Shown: positions 42,477 through 51,312 of the stretch, one piece after another
Layout: each line of letters begins with the position of its first letter
Position numbering within the stretch: the first letter of the stretch is position 1
DNA from: Bordetella parapertussis
GTDB taxonomy: Bacteria; Pseudomonadota; Gammaproteobacteria; Burkholderiales; JACQAP01
Length of the DNA stretch: 64,000 nucleotides
Reading direction: 5' to 3'
Assembly: GCA_945900965.1 (NCBI GenBank)
Contig: CAMDKM010000007.1
Span: 48,813-112,812 of the forward strand
Notes under the pieces: generated by a model
Told to the model about the DNA's origin: nothing
The model's input: the letters and a program-made list of their open reading frames with translations, nothing else
The model's database searches: none
Program-made: the position numbers and the translations under genes

Positions 42477-44465
42477 TTAAGAAATATCCGCCTCCACAAG
42501 ATTCCCATAGGTCTCCATCCATTCGCGGCGCGTGGATGCGTTTTCGCGCGCCATCATCATATTGAAGATGTCCACGGACACATCCACACCTTCGTCCAGC
42601 GCCACCGGCAACATGCGCCTCGTATCGGGATTGAGCGTGGTTTCCCACAGTTGTTCGGGATTCATCTCGCCCAGGCCCTTGAAGCGGCTCACCGTCCAGG
42701 AACCAGACTTCACACCTTCATCCTCGAGTTTTTCCTCGGTGGCTTCGAGTTCCTGGCGGTCGAGCGCATAAAGTTTGCGCGCCGGCTTGCCCTTGCCCTG
42801 ACCTGGCACATCGAGACGGAATAGCGGGGGCTGGGCAACGTACACGTTGCCGTTGGCAATCAGTTTCGGAAAATGTTTGAAGAACAGGGTCAATAACAGC
42901 ACCTGGATGTGCGAGCCATCGACGTCCGCGTCAGCCAGGATGATGATCTTCTTATAGCGCAATCCAGCCAGATCGACGTTGTCGCCCGGTTTGTGATGAT
43001 CCACACCGATGGCCAGCGCGATGGCCTCGATTTCCTTGTTGGCGTAGAGCGTATCAGGACTATCCTGCCAGGTATTTTTGGGCTTGCCCTTGAGTGGCAG
43101 CACGGCCTGGAATTCTTTGTCGCGCGCCTGCTTGGCCGAGCCACCGGCGGAATCGCCCTCGACGATAAACATTTCATTGCGCTCGGGATCGTCGGAGGCG
43201 CAGTCAGTCAGTTTGCCGGGCAGCACCGCTACGCCGGAACTCTTGCGGCGTTCGACTTTTTGCGCGGCACGGGTGCGGGCGTTGGCCTGACTGATCACCA
43301 ACTCGGCGATGCGTTTGCCTTCGTCCACATGCTGGTTGAGCCACAGCTCGAAGGGATCACGCACCATCTGCGCGGTGAGCTTCACGGCATCCCGCGAAAT
43401 CAATTCATTCTTGACCTGCCCCTTGAACTGGGGATCGAGCATTTTCACCGCCAGCACGTAACACACGCGCGACCAGACATCCTCCGGCACGATTTTCAGG
43501 CCGCGCTGACCCATGGCGTGAATATCGATAAAGGCCTTGATGGCGTTGTAGACGCCTTCGCGCAAGCCGGCTACATGAGTGCCGCCGACGCGGGTAGGAA
43601 TCATGTTGACGTAGGACTCGGTGACGGTTTCGCCTTCCGCGGTCCACGCAATTGCCCACATCGCGCCTTCGCCCTCGGCAAAACTGTCGGATTCCGATTG
43701 GGCGGCGATATAACGCTCACCGAGAAAACTGCTCGCCGCCGGCTCCAGGCTGGCGATCGCGGAGGCGAAATAACCCTTGATGCCCTCGGGAAAATGCCAG
43801 GTCTGGGTTTCGATCTTTTTGTTCTTCTCGATGCCGAGGGTGAATTTCACGCCGGGCAACAGCATGGCCTTGGCTCGCAGCAGCGCGGCGATGTCGGCCA
43901 CCACGATCTTCGGCGAATCGAAATATTTCGGGTCGGGCCAGAACCTGACACGTGTGCCACTCTCGCGCGGCCCGATCTGGCCGAGTTTTTTCAGCGGCTC
44001 CCTGACCTTGCCGTTATCGGCGAAAACGATCCGATTGCGCTCGCCATCACGCCGTACTTCGACTTCGAGCCGAGTCGAAAGCGCGTTGGGCACACACACT
44101 CCAACACCATGCAGACCACCGGCGATGCGATAGGCCGCGTCCTTGTCGGTCTTGCGAAACTTGCCGCCGGAATGCAAGGTGGTAAAAATCACCTGCACAG
44201 CCGGCACTTTCTTTTTCGGATGGATATCGACAGGAATGCCGCGGCCATCGTCGGTCACTTCGGCAGAACCTTCTTCATAGAGCACCACCTGCACATTTGT
44301 GGCGAATCCGGCCAGGCCCTCGTCGGCGGCGTTGTCGATGATTTCGACCAGCGCATGATTGGGATTGGCCGGATCGGTGTACATGCCCGGGCGATGCAGG
44401 ATGGGCGAAAGGTCTTCGAGGATCTCGATGTCCTCGGCAGTATATCCCGGAGTTTTTTTGGCCAT
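42477..44465 (-). CDS. parE: DNA topoisomerase IV subunit B
   Basis: 662 residues. GHKL ATPase motifs: EIIDNAADEGLAG, DDGRGIPVD and GGLHGVGV; TOPRIM metal site EGDSAGGSAKQARD and DADVDGSHI. Length and the KKTPGYTAEDIEILEDL start fit ParE rather than GyrB. Pairs with ParC to form topoisomerase IV. parE and parC are in the order parE-parC on the minus strand, with a 329-bp repeat-rich gap. Confidence 0.95.
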   Translation of the reverse strand: MAKKTPGYTAEDIEILEDLSPILHRPGMYTDPANPNHALVEIIDNAADEGLAGFATNVQVVLYEEGSAEVTDDGRGIPVDIHPKKKVPAVQVIFTTLHSGGKFRKTDKDAAYRIAGGLHGVGVCVPNALSTRLEVEVRRDGERNRIVFADNGKVREPLKKLGQIGPRESGTRVRFWPDPKYFDSPKIVVADIAALLRAKAMLLPGVKFTLGIEKNKKIETQTWHFPEGIKGYFASAIASLEPAASSFLGERYIAAQSESDSFAEGEGAMWAIAWTAEGETVTESYVNMIPTRVGGTHVAGLREGVYNAIKAFIDIHAMGQRGLKIVPEDVWSRVCYVLAVKMLDPQFKGQVKNELISRDAVKLTAQMVRDPFELWLNQHVDEGKRIAELVISQANARTRAAQKVERRKSSGVAVLPGKLTDCASDDPERNEMFIVEGDSAGGSAKQARDKEFQAVLPLKGKPKNTWQDSPDTLYANKEIEAIALAIGVDHHKPGDNVDLAGLRYKKIIILADADVDGSHIQVLLLTLFFKHFPKLIANGNVYVAQPPLFRLDVPGQGKGKPARKLYALDRQELEATEEKLEDEGVKSGSWTVSRFKGLGEMNPEQLWETTLNPDTRRMLPVALDEGVDVSVDIFNMMMARENASTRREWMETYGNLVEADIS

Positions 44466-44637
44466 TCTTTATATCGGTTGGCGTTGCGAGTGTTTCGGTT
44501 CGTCCACGCATTCGCCGGTGGACGCTTGCCGGCATCCGGGGCGTGGCGCCCTTCGGACGGTGTTGATCAATCGAAGCACAATTCGAAGCGGGCGGCTGCT
44601 GTCACGGCGCGCATTGTAGTGTGTCCTCCTGAATCCA

Positions 44638-45153
44638 TCACGGGTCTTTGTGCAAAGGCAAGGCGGCAAGCGCCTCGAGCGACGGGCCGGCGACCCGGAA
44701 TATGGTCCAGTCATCCAGAGTGCGTGCGCTCAGGGACCGGTAGAACCGGATCGCCGGCTCATTCCAATCCAGCGCCGCCCATTCGAAACGTCCACAGCCC
44801 CGGTCGTGGGCAATTTTGGCAACTTCCAGCAGAAGCCGCCGACCGTAACCACGCCGACGGTGGGCGGGTCGCACGTATAAGTCTTCCAGCCACAGTCCGC
44901 GCACGCCGAGGAAAGTGGAAAAATTGTGGAAGTACACCGCAAAACCCACAGGCGTATCACCTTCCAGAGCGAGCAATACCTCGGCACCGGGTTGCGCGCC
45001 GAACAGTGAATCCCGCAGTCCCGCCTCGGTCGCGCTAACCAGGTGACTCAAATGTTCGTAGTCGGCCAGCTCGCGAATAAAGTCCAGCACAGCGGAAAGG
45101 TCGTGCGCCGTTGCCGGGCGGATGCGCAGTGTCGATGGGTTCGAAGTCGTCAA
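44638..45153 (-). CDS. GNAT-family N-acetyltransferase, diamine/thialysine acetyltransferase-like
   Basis: 171 residues from a TTG start with AAGG seven bases upstream. GNAT motif A is LYVRPAHRRRGYGRRLL, and GVRGLWLEDLYV and RFEWAALDWNEPAIRFYRSL match the spermidine/thialysine acetyltransferase group, which acetylates small diamines with acetyl-CoA. The gene follows the LysR regulator gene after 10 bp, so the two are one operon and the regulator may control it. Confidence 0.85.
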   Translation of the reverse strand: MTTSNPSTLRIRPATAHDLSAVLDFIRELADYEHLSHLVSATEAGLRDSLFGAQPGAEVLLALEGDTPVGFAVYFHNFSTFLGVRGLWLEDLYVRPAHRRRGYGRRLLLEVAKIAHDRGCGRFEWAALDWNEPAIRFYRSLSARTLDDWTIFRVAGPSLEALAALPLHKDP

Positions 45154-45163
45154 TGTGGGACCT

Positions 45164-46114
45164 TCATTTGCCTACCTTGGCCCGTATGCGCGGCATGTGG
45201 CGAGGTTTTTCGCTCAGAACTTGCAGGGCGGGAATCTCCTGAAATTCGTTGCGGATGAATTCGAGAAACAGTTTCACCTTGGTCGACAGCAGGCGCGCCG
45301 TGGGATACACGGCGTGGATATCCACGGGTGGCGGGCCGTAGTCGGCGAGGATGCGAATAAGGCTGCCCTTGTCGATGTCGTCCTGCACGAACATGCCCGG
45401 CATGTAGGCGACACCGATACCTTCAAGCGCCGCGGCGCGAATCGTCAGTGCGCTATTGGCCCGAAAATCGCCGTGGACCCGGATGGATTGCGGCCCTTGC
45501 GGACCTTCGAACTCCCACTCGTTGCTGAACAGATAGTTGTAGGTAATGCAGTTGTGCGAGGCGAGATCGGCAGGCGACGTTGGGGTATTGCGGGCCCGCA
45601 AATAGGCGGGGCTGGCCACGCAGACGCGGGTAGTTCCCCCAATGCGCCGCGCGACAAGCTGCGAATCCTCCAGCTCGCCGAAACGAATAGTCATATCCAC
45701 CCCTTCCTGCACCAGATCGACATAACGGTCGCTGAGCATCAGATCGATGGACAGGCCCGGATAAAGCCGGCGGAAGCGGAACACGGAGGGCAGCATGTAA
45801 AGCTGCCCGAAGGCTACGGCGGCATGCACCCGCAACAGGCCGGTAGGTCGGTTCTGAAGTTCAGACAGACTGCCTTCGAGATCGGCAAGTTCGTCCAGAA
45901 GGTGCCGGCCGCGCTCGTAGTACTTCCGGCCAGCTTCCGTGGGACTTAGTTGCCGGGTCGTGCGGTTCAGCAGACGCACGCCCAAATGTTCTTCCAAAGC
46001 AGTGAGTTGCTTGCTGATGGTGGGTTGGATAGTGCCCATCTCCCGGGCTACGGCCGAGAAGCTCCCGGTTTCGACTACCCGGGTAAAAATTCGCATTTGA
46101 GAGAAACGATCCAC
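45164..46114 (-). CDS. LysR-family transcriptional regulator
   Basis: 316 residues. N-terminal winged helix-turn-helix (FTRVVETGSFSAVAREMG, then QPTISKQLTALEEHLGVRLL) and a C-terminal periplasmic-binding-protein-like effector domain. It belongs to the large CrgA/PecT-like group that is often next to its target. It is divergent from a 32-codon gene and precedes a GNAT gene by 10 bp. A dyad that fits a LysR site lies 27 bp upstream of its start. Confidence 0.9.
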   Translation of the reverse strand: MDRFSQMRIFTRVVETGSFSAVAREMGTIQPTISKQLTALEEHLGVRLLNRTTRQLSPTEAGRKYYERGRHLLDELADLEGSLSELQNRPTGLLRVHAAVAFGQLYMLPSVFRFRRLYPGLSIDLMLSDRYVDLVQEGVDMTIRFGELEDSQLVARRIGGTTRVCVASPAYLRARNTPTSPADLASHNCITYNYLFSNEWEFEGPQGPQSIRVHGDFRANSALTIRAAALEGIGVAYMPGMFVQDDIDKGSLIRILADYGPPPVDIHAVYPTARLLSTKVKLFLEFIRNEFQEIPALQVLSEKPRHMPRIRAKVGK

Positions 46115-46141
46115 AGCTCCGCAAAGTTATCACTTTTTAGG

Positions 46142-46164
46142 CATGAATCATATCCTGTTTCATG
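46142..46164. promoter_or_regulatory. LysR-type binding dyad
   Basis: CATGAA-N11-TTCATG, a perfect 6-bp dyad with the spacing typical of LysR operators, lies between the LysR gene and the divergent region starting at 46235. Confidence 0.6.
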
Positions 46165-46234
46165 AACTATTCATTAACAGGGCATGAGCGTAAATTATGG
46201 CGCGTAGAGCATCACTTGGCCGGAGGCACTCACC

Positions 46235-46333
46235 ATGCAGAAGCTTATTGAAATGTGGATCCGACTTTATCGACCCATGCCCGACTTACCGAAGATATCT
46301 GACGCCCCGGGGAACGGAAGAGCGCAACAGTAG
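46235..46333 (+). CDS. Possible 32-residue small protein
   Basis: ATG with GGAGG eight bases upstream opens MQKLIEMWIRLYRPMPDLPK, ending in PGNGRAQQ. It lies just after the LysR operator, in divergent orientation, and a strong terminator follows about 150 bp later. No family recognised. The stretch after it (46334-46480) could be a 3' untranslated region or the main part of a small RNA that starts nearby. I see nothing in 46514-46700. Confidence 0.4.
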   Translation: MQKLIEMWIRLYRPMPDLPKISDAPGNGRAQQ

Positions 46334-46480
46334 TGGATCGCGTATGAGCCCGGCACTTTTTGGTATCTGCCCTAGCCGCCAGACGGCTTGACATGTACAC
46401 GGTCCGAAGCCTGCGAAGTCCGCCAGGCAAGTAACGACTCCTCCCCACGTATCCTCCGTCTATTTGGATGCCGTGGTTTA

Positions 46481-46512
46481 GAGAGGGACGCTCAGGCGCC
46501 CCTCTTTTTTTT
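46481..46512 (+). terminator. Rho-independent terminator
   Basis: Stem AGAGGGACGC / GCGCCCCTCT (one mismatch) with a 4-base loop, followed by eight T. It closes the transcript that starts in the LysR divergent region. Confidence 0.88.
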
Positions 46513-46808
46513 GCCTATCACCAACAATCCGAAACAAAGTGAATTGGGTCGCGCAATCGTTGCGGACAAGGTTTTCGTGCCGCCCCGAATAGAACCAAAC
46601 ACAACGACTTACCCAACACGCGATGCAATCTGGCGGCGAACTTGAGCATTCAAATCAAGGCTTCCGAAAAAACAGTTAAGAGATTGCAGACACAAGCGCC
46701 ATGGACGCATTGATTTCACGTAAACACGGTGGAATTCAAACCATGATGTGTGGTTACAATTCGCCCTGATATATTCGGCAGCGCCTGAACACAAACAGGA
46801 GGCAAGCG

Positions 46809-47204
46809 ATGGGCAAGAAAAAGAAATCGGACGACAAGGATCAGAAGTACAAAGGAATTCTTTCCGAAACACGGCGCCCTCCCGTCGAAGAAGCGCTCGC
46901 ATGTCCACCTTCCACGCGTTTTTTCTGGGAGCTGGTGGTGGGCAACGGCATCGGCGAACGTGCCGTCGAAGATGCGCTGGAAGCCTATCGGCGCGCACTG
47001 GTCTCGCGGCGGGACAAGGCCTTGGACGCGGCACAACACCACGAACATGATCTGGGGAAATTCTGCGAAACGGATGAGCACTTGATTTACGGGCCATTTG
47101 TCGGGCCACAATCGTGGCGTATCGTTCAGGAACAACCGCTGCGCGCCACACTTTGGAGTTGGGTCGGATATCAGTCACTGCATTTCTGCCGGAGCCGTTT
47201 GTAG
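46809..47204 (+). CDS. Orphan protein, 131 residues
   Basis: Perfect ribosome site AGGAGG six bases before the ATG. Starts MGKKKKSDDKDQKYKGILSE, a highly charged N terminus, then RRPPVEEALACPPSTRFFWE and a helical stretch ERAVEDALEAYRRALVSRRD. Several His and Trp in the C-terminal third. No signal peptide or membrane segment, no recognised family. The ribosome site makes it a likely gene, but the reading frame C-terminal to about residue 85 looks compositionally different and may be frame-shifted or decayed. Confidence 0.5.
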   Translation: MGKKKKSDDKDQKYKGILSETRRPPVEEALACPPSTRFFWELVVGNGIGERAVEDALEAYRRALVSRRDKALDAAQHHEHDLGKFCETDEHLIYGPFVGPQSWRIVQEQPLRATLWSWVGYQSLHFCRSRL

Positions 47205-47274
47205 TTTTTTGTTTTGGCGAACGCTCTCTAGTACACGAAACTCTCCGCGCGCACAAAATATTTCTCGCGTCGCG

Positions 47275-47309
47275 ATATCCACAATTTCTGTGGATAAGCT
47301 TGTGGATGA
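47275..47309. promoter_or_regulatory. Cluster of three DnaA boxes
   Basis: TGTGGATAA at 47289-47297 is a perfect DnaA box on the minus strand. ATATCCACA at 47275-47283 and TGTGGATGA at 47301-47309 each have one mismatch. All three lie within 35 bp, in a gap of 366 bp (47205-47570) that has AT-rich runs on both sides (AAAATATTTCTC and AAAAAATATATTTG) and no gene. Confidence 0.65.
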
Positions 47310-47570
47310 CACGCAGCTTTTTATCTAATCCCTTTTCCCTGCTTGCACTCTTGTTAGGGTTGCTCAAATATTCAGCAAGCTGTCACCGCTCAGCGACGAA
47401 GCAAAAAGTTCGAAAAAATATATTTGTGCCAAATCGCGCAACTGTGCTGACTGCAATTTTGGCAGGCCAAAGAACTCCCGGGGAAAAACAACAGCTTGGT
47501 CGGGGAATCGAAGGTCACGCCATACGCACAATGGCTACGGAGGCCGCTACCAGTGACAAGCCCGCGACGA

Positions 47571-49016
47571 TTATTGTCGGGGCTTCCAGGCGCGGGCGAT
47601 TTCCTGCGCCTTGGCGAGTTGTTCCGGGCTGAGTTTTGAGCCGATAAAATCGCGCACCTTTCCGACCCGAAGTCCTTCCTCGCCAGACAGTTGCGAGGCC
47701 GCGAGATTGCTCCAGACATGCGCCATCACCGAATCCTGCGGCGTGCCTTTGCCTTCCCACAACATCCAGCCCAGATGACTCTGCGCACGTGGCTCGCCTT
47801 TTTCCGCAGCGAGGGTGTACCACTTTGCGGCTTGCGGAAGGTCTGCGGCGACACCTTTGCCTTCTTCATGCAGGTAACCCATCAGGTATTGCGCGTAGGC
47901 GCTGCCTTTTTCCGCGGGGATGCGGTACCACTTCGCGGCTTCGGCGGAGTCCTGTGCGATACCTTTGCCAAAAAAATACATGGCACCCAGACTTTCCATC
48001 GCCTCGGTGACGCCCGCCTCGGCGGCCTGCCTGTACCACTTGACGGCTTCGTTGCCATCTGCCGGCACGCCTTTGCCGTCCTCGTACAGGAATCCCAGCA
48101 TGTATCTTGACTGGGTGTCGCCTTCGTCGGCCGCCTTGCGAAACCAGATTGCCGCCGACGCAAAATCCTGCGCTACGCCTTTTCCCTGATAGTAGGCCCA
48201 GCCAAGGCTGGAATAAACCGACGACTCCTTTTGCGCCGCCGCCTTCTGGAACCACTTGAATGCCTCGGCATCATCCTGGGCCACGCCTTTGCCTGCGGCA
48301 TGGAGAAAACCCAGGCTGGCTTGCGCGCGCGGGTCGTTCTGATCCGCCGCCTTGCGATACCACTCGGCGGCCTTGGCCGGATCCTCGGGCAGACCACGCC
48401 CCTGCTCGAACATCCACCCCATGAGATATTGCGGGTAAGCCCGCCCTTGTTCGGCAACCTTGGAGTACCACTTGGCGGCTTCCACGTAGTCCTGCGGGAC
48501 ACCGCGCCCAAAAAAGAGCAGGGAAGCCACGCTCTCTTGCGCATCCGCGTTACCTTGTTCGGCGGCTTTGCGATACCACTGCGCCGCGCGCGCCTGATCC
48601 TGGGCCACACCCTTGCCCTGGTCGTACAGGTAGCCCAGCAAATACTGCGGATAGGCTTTGCCCTGCTTGGCGGCCATTTCGTACCACAGCGCGGCCTGCG
48701 CAAAATCCTGAGCCACACCCTTGCCGAAAAAATACATGCCGCCCAGCGTTTCCTGGGCCTCGACCTGGCCTTTTTCGGCGGATTGTTTGTACCACTTGAC
48801 GGCCTCGGCGTAGTCCTGCAGCACACCGCGGCCATTGAAGTAACACTCGCCCAGGAAAAACATGGCCAAGCCGTCTCCCTGCTGAGCCGTGACACGAAAT
48901 TGCTCGATGGCCGATTTGAAGTCGCCTTTTTCGTAAGCCTCGTAACCCTTGCGGGTATCCGCCAGGGCGCCAAAGCCCAGTGTCGACAACAGGACAAAAA
49001 CCATTACGCGAACCAT
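47571..49016 (-). CDS. Periplasmic Sel1-repeat protein with eleven repeats
   Basis: 481 residues from ATG 49016 with GGGGGAG upstream. Signal peptide MVFVLLSTLGFGALA cut before DTRK. Then eleven 36-residue Sel1-like repeats, each with AxxxLGxxYxxGxGVxQD and AxxWYxxAAExG, for example YFNGRGVLQDYAEAVKWY, ending in a short helical tail. A right-handed superhelix for protein-protein contact is expected. It is the long relative of the short Sel1 protein at 14.4 kb. Partner unknown. Confidence 0.9.
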   Translation of the reverse strand: MVRVMVFVLLSTLGFGALADTRKGYEAYEKGDFKSAIEQFRVTAQQGDGLAMFFLGECYFNGRGVLQDYAEAVKWYKQSAEKGQVEAQETLGGMYFFGKGVAQDFAQAALWYEMAAKQGKAYPQYLLGYLYDQGKGVAQDQARAAQWYRKAAEQGNADAQESVASLLFFGRGVPQDYVEAAKWYSKVAEQGRAYPQYLMGWMFEQGRGLPEDPAKAAEWYRKAADQNDPRAQASLGFLHAAGKGVAQDDAEAFKWFQKAAAQKESSVYSSLGWAYYQGKGVAQDFASAAIWFRKAADEGDTQSRYMLGFLYEDGKGVPADGNEAVKWYRQAAEAGVTEAMESLGAMYFFGKGIAQDSAEAAKWYRIPAEKGSAYAQYLMGYLHEEGKGVAADLPQAAKWYTLAAEKGEPRAQSHLGWMLWEGKGTPQDSVMAHVWSNLAASQLSGEEGLRVGKVRDFIGSKLSPEQLAKAQEIARAWKPRQ

Positions 49017-49210
49017 GAACATCTCCCCCGTCTTTTTTTGTCGCGGCCGCCCCGGCATAAACACCGTGGACAACTGCTGGATTTACATTAGGGAATTCTA
49101 AACCGATTCACATCGCGGCAGTCGCGTTTGCCTTGACATCTCTTTGGAGCCGATCCTATTCTCGTGCCGTTCCATTTGGCCCGCCACTTCCGGGCACTGC
49201 CCGCGTTCCC

Positions 49211-50080
49211 ATGATAGATGCCCTGATTTACCTTGCCACCAGCTTCTGGATTGGCGCGGTCCATGCGGCCACGCCCGGTCACGGCAAAACCATCGCCGCC
49301 GCCTATATTGTCGGCGCGCGCGGCAAACCGGTGGATGCGGTGATCCTAGGGGTATTCGTGACGCTTTCGCATACCAGCGGTATCGTGCTGGTCGGCATAC
49401 TCGCTTCGGTCGGACTACCGGGCATGGTTCCACAGCGCATCGAAGCCTGGCTGGCGCTGATCACCGGCGTGCTCGTTATTGGCATCGGCGCATGGACGCT
49501 GTGGACTCAGCGCGAGATGATTCTTCAATTGCAAGGCGTGCCTGCCGCTCCGGCTATCACACCAAAATCGGCGATGGCATTCCGATCAGTTGCACCACAC
49601 ACGCACCATCACGACTTGCATCATGCCCCGCACGGGCATACGCATGGCCACGACGACACTCACTCGCATGAGCATGACGCCACTCATGAAGAAGGCGGCA
49701 CTCACAGCCACGGCTGGGGCTTCAAACACACCCACGATCTCAAACTGGCGACGACTCAGCGGCCCAGCCTTCTGGTGCTGATTGGCCTGGGCATCGCGGG
49801 AGGCCTGTTGCCCGATCCAGCCGCGCTTGCCATTCTTCTTAATGCACTCGCTCAGGGCAAGGTCATGCTCGGCCTCGCGACCGTTGTGGTATTCAGCGTC
49901 GGCTTTGCCATGACTCTTGTGGTGGTCGGGGTCATCGCGGCGAAAGTCGGCCAAAAAATTCTCGATTGGCTGGCCGGCCCCTGGGCAATGCGAATGCAGG
50001 TCGGCACATCCCTGCTCATCGTGGTGGTCGGCGTACTGCTGTCGGCAAAGGCCTGGGTGACGCTGAGCACGTTTGGCTGA
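49211..50080 (+). CDS. NicO-family nickel/cobalt transporter
   Basis: About 289 residues from ATG 49211; the frame is open upstream but the added sequence is not membrane-like. Six or so membrane helices, a conserved HAATPGHGKTIAAAY at the N terminus and a cytoplasmic loop very rich in histidine (HTHHHDLHHAPHGHTHGH and later HSHEHD, HSHGW). This is the RcnA/NicO pattern for nickel or cobalt export or transfer. No ribosome site is clear before the start. It is one of two Ni/Co-type transporters in this stretch. Confidence 0.85.
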   Translation: MIDALIYLATSFWIGAVHAATPGHGKTIAAAYIVGARGKPVDAVILGVFVTLSHTSGIVLVGILASVGLPGMVPQRIEAWLALITGVLVIGIGAWTLWTQREMILQLQGVPAAPAITPKSAMAFRSVAPHTHHHDLHHAPHGHTHGHDDTHSHEHDATHEEGGTHSHGWGFKHTHDLKLATTQRPSLLVLIGLGIAGGLLPDPAALAILLNALAQGKVMLGLATVVVFSVGFAMTLVVVGVIAAKVGQKILDWLAGPWAMRMQVGTSLLIVVVGVLLSAKAWVTLSTFG

Positions 50081-50136
50081 GTGCGCCTCGCGTGCTCGGC
50101 TAGGATCGAGGATCGAGGGTGTCTCCAGCGTTCTTT

Positions 50137-50290
50137 CGCCTCACGCCTCACGCCTCACGCCTCACGCCTCACGCCTCACGCCTCACGCCTCACGCCTCTC
50201 GCCTCACGCCTCACGCCTCACGCCTCACGCCTCACGCCTCACGCCTCACGCCTCACGCCTCACGCCTCACGCCCCACGCCCCACGCCTCA
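50137..50290. repeat. Heptamer array CGCCTCA x22
   Basis: Twenty-two 7-bp units in exact register, nineteen CGCCTCA with one CGCCTCT and two CGCCCCA. On the left it is preceded by TAGGATC, GAGGATC, GAGGGTG (50101-50121). It ends 10 bp from the stop codon of the NHL-type gene (50301) and starts 56 bp after the stop of the NicO gene. Confidence 0.97.
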
Positions 50291-50300
50291 CGTCTAACCT

Positions 50301-51293
50301 CTATCTTTTGGCCGCTTCTTTCTTCAGCATCCCAACGTAACCGCTGATGTCCGCGTACCAGATATTTCCCGAAGGGTCCGCCGCTACGGAATAAGGCCGA
50401 GCTTGCGGGCGTGGCAGATTAAAAATTTTGATCTCGCCATTGCGGATTCGACCGATGGCATGGTGGCGCAGCAATCCGAACCAGATGGAACCATCCGGCG
50501 CCACATCGATACCTGACAATCCGGCCCAGTCTTTTCCCGGCACCGGGTATTCGATAATTTTCCCGTCGGACAACACCCCGACCTTGTTGCCCTTGAACTC
50601 CAGAAACCAGACATCGCCTTTTGCATCGACGGTCAGATCGGTGGGCGAGGCAGCGCGGGTGGGCACTTCGAATTCGGTAATTTTTCCGTCTGGCGCAATA
50701 CGCATCAACTGATTCGCCGCCTGGAGGGTTGCCCACGCGTTGCCCTGCCCATCGTGCGCCACACCATACGGGCCACCACGCACATTCTTGATTTCGTGGC
50801 GGGTGAGTTTGCCAGCCTTGAGCCGCGTGATGCTGTAGGCAGTGCTTTCCGCGAACCAAACGGCGCCATCCGGCGCCACCGCCAGGCGTCCGAGGCGCGC
50901 AATCGGCGTGTCGAGGGGATGGTAGGAAAACTTGCCCTCCGGCGACAGGCTGCCAATCGATTGTCCCAAGGCATCGGTGAACCAGACTGCCCCCTGGGCA
51001 TCAACATCCAGCCCTATCGGTTCGACACTGTTGCGCTTGGCAATAACAATGCGTTCGACTCGTCCTTCGCGAATGCGGCCCAGCGCGTTGGCGGAATCCA
51101 TGGTGAACCAGGGCATACCATCCACGGCGATCGCCAGTGCGGTCGGAATGTCGTTCGGCTCGGTCATGGCATATTCCACAAAATCGGCCACGGGCGTTTG
51201 GGTCGAGCGCCAATACGCCAGACCGGCCGATGCCATCAAAACGGCGGCGAGCACGATAACAATACCGTTTCTTCTCTTCATCATTTTCTCCAT
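50301..51293 (-). CDS. Beta-propeller protein, virginiamycin B lyase-like (NHL/SMP-30 fold)
   Basis: About 330 residues; start uncertain among ATGs at 51302, 51293 and 51284. N-terminal membrane anchor (GIVIVLAAVLMASAGLAYW), then six or seven repeats of the type VAPDGAVWFAES, VDAQGAVWFTDALG, VDAKGDVWFLEF, VAPDGSIWFGLL, which form a propeller. Virginiamycin B lyase and streptogramin-type lyases share this fold, but function here is only inferred. Overlaps the end of the BNR-propeller gene or nearly so. Confidence 0.82.
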   Translation of the reverse strand: MEKMMKRRNGIVIVLAAVLMASAGLAYWRSTQTPVADFVEYAMTEPNDIPTALAIAVDGMPWFTMDSANALGRIREGRVERIVIAKRNSVEPIGLDVDAQGAVWFTDALGQSIGSLSPEGKFSYHPLDTPIARLGRLAVAPDGAVWFAESTAYSITRLKAGKLTRHEIKNVRGGPYGVAHDGQGNAWATLQAANQLMRIAPDGKITEFEVPTRAASPTDLTVDAKGDVWFLEFKGNKVGVLSDGKIIEYPVPGKDWAGLSGIDVAPDGSIWFGLLRHHAIGRIRNGEIKIFNLPRPQARPYSVAADPSGNIWYADISGYVGMLKKEAAKR

Positions 51294-51312
51294 ACCTGCC
51301 ATTGCCCGCGGC

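Noticed and set aside
46142..46164. Transposon inverted ends
   Set aside because: The dyad is short, unique here and correctly placed for a LysR operator.
47205..47570. Chromosomal replication origin
   Set aside because: Three DnaA boxes are suggestive, but no origin-linked genes or clear duplex-unwinding element can be shown, so only a DnaA-box cluster is reported.
50073..50347. Reading frames in several phases over the heptamer array that encode a seven-residue repeat (HASRLTP)
   Set aside because: A 7-bp repeat gives the same seven-residue peptide repeat in all three phases. These frames are products of the array, not genes.
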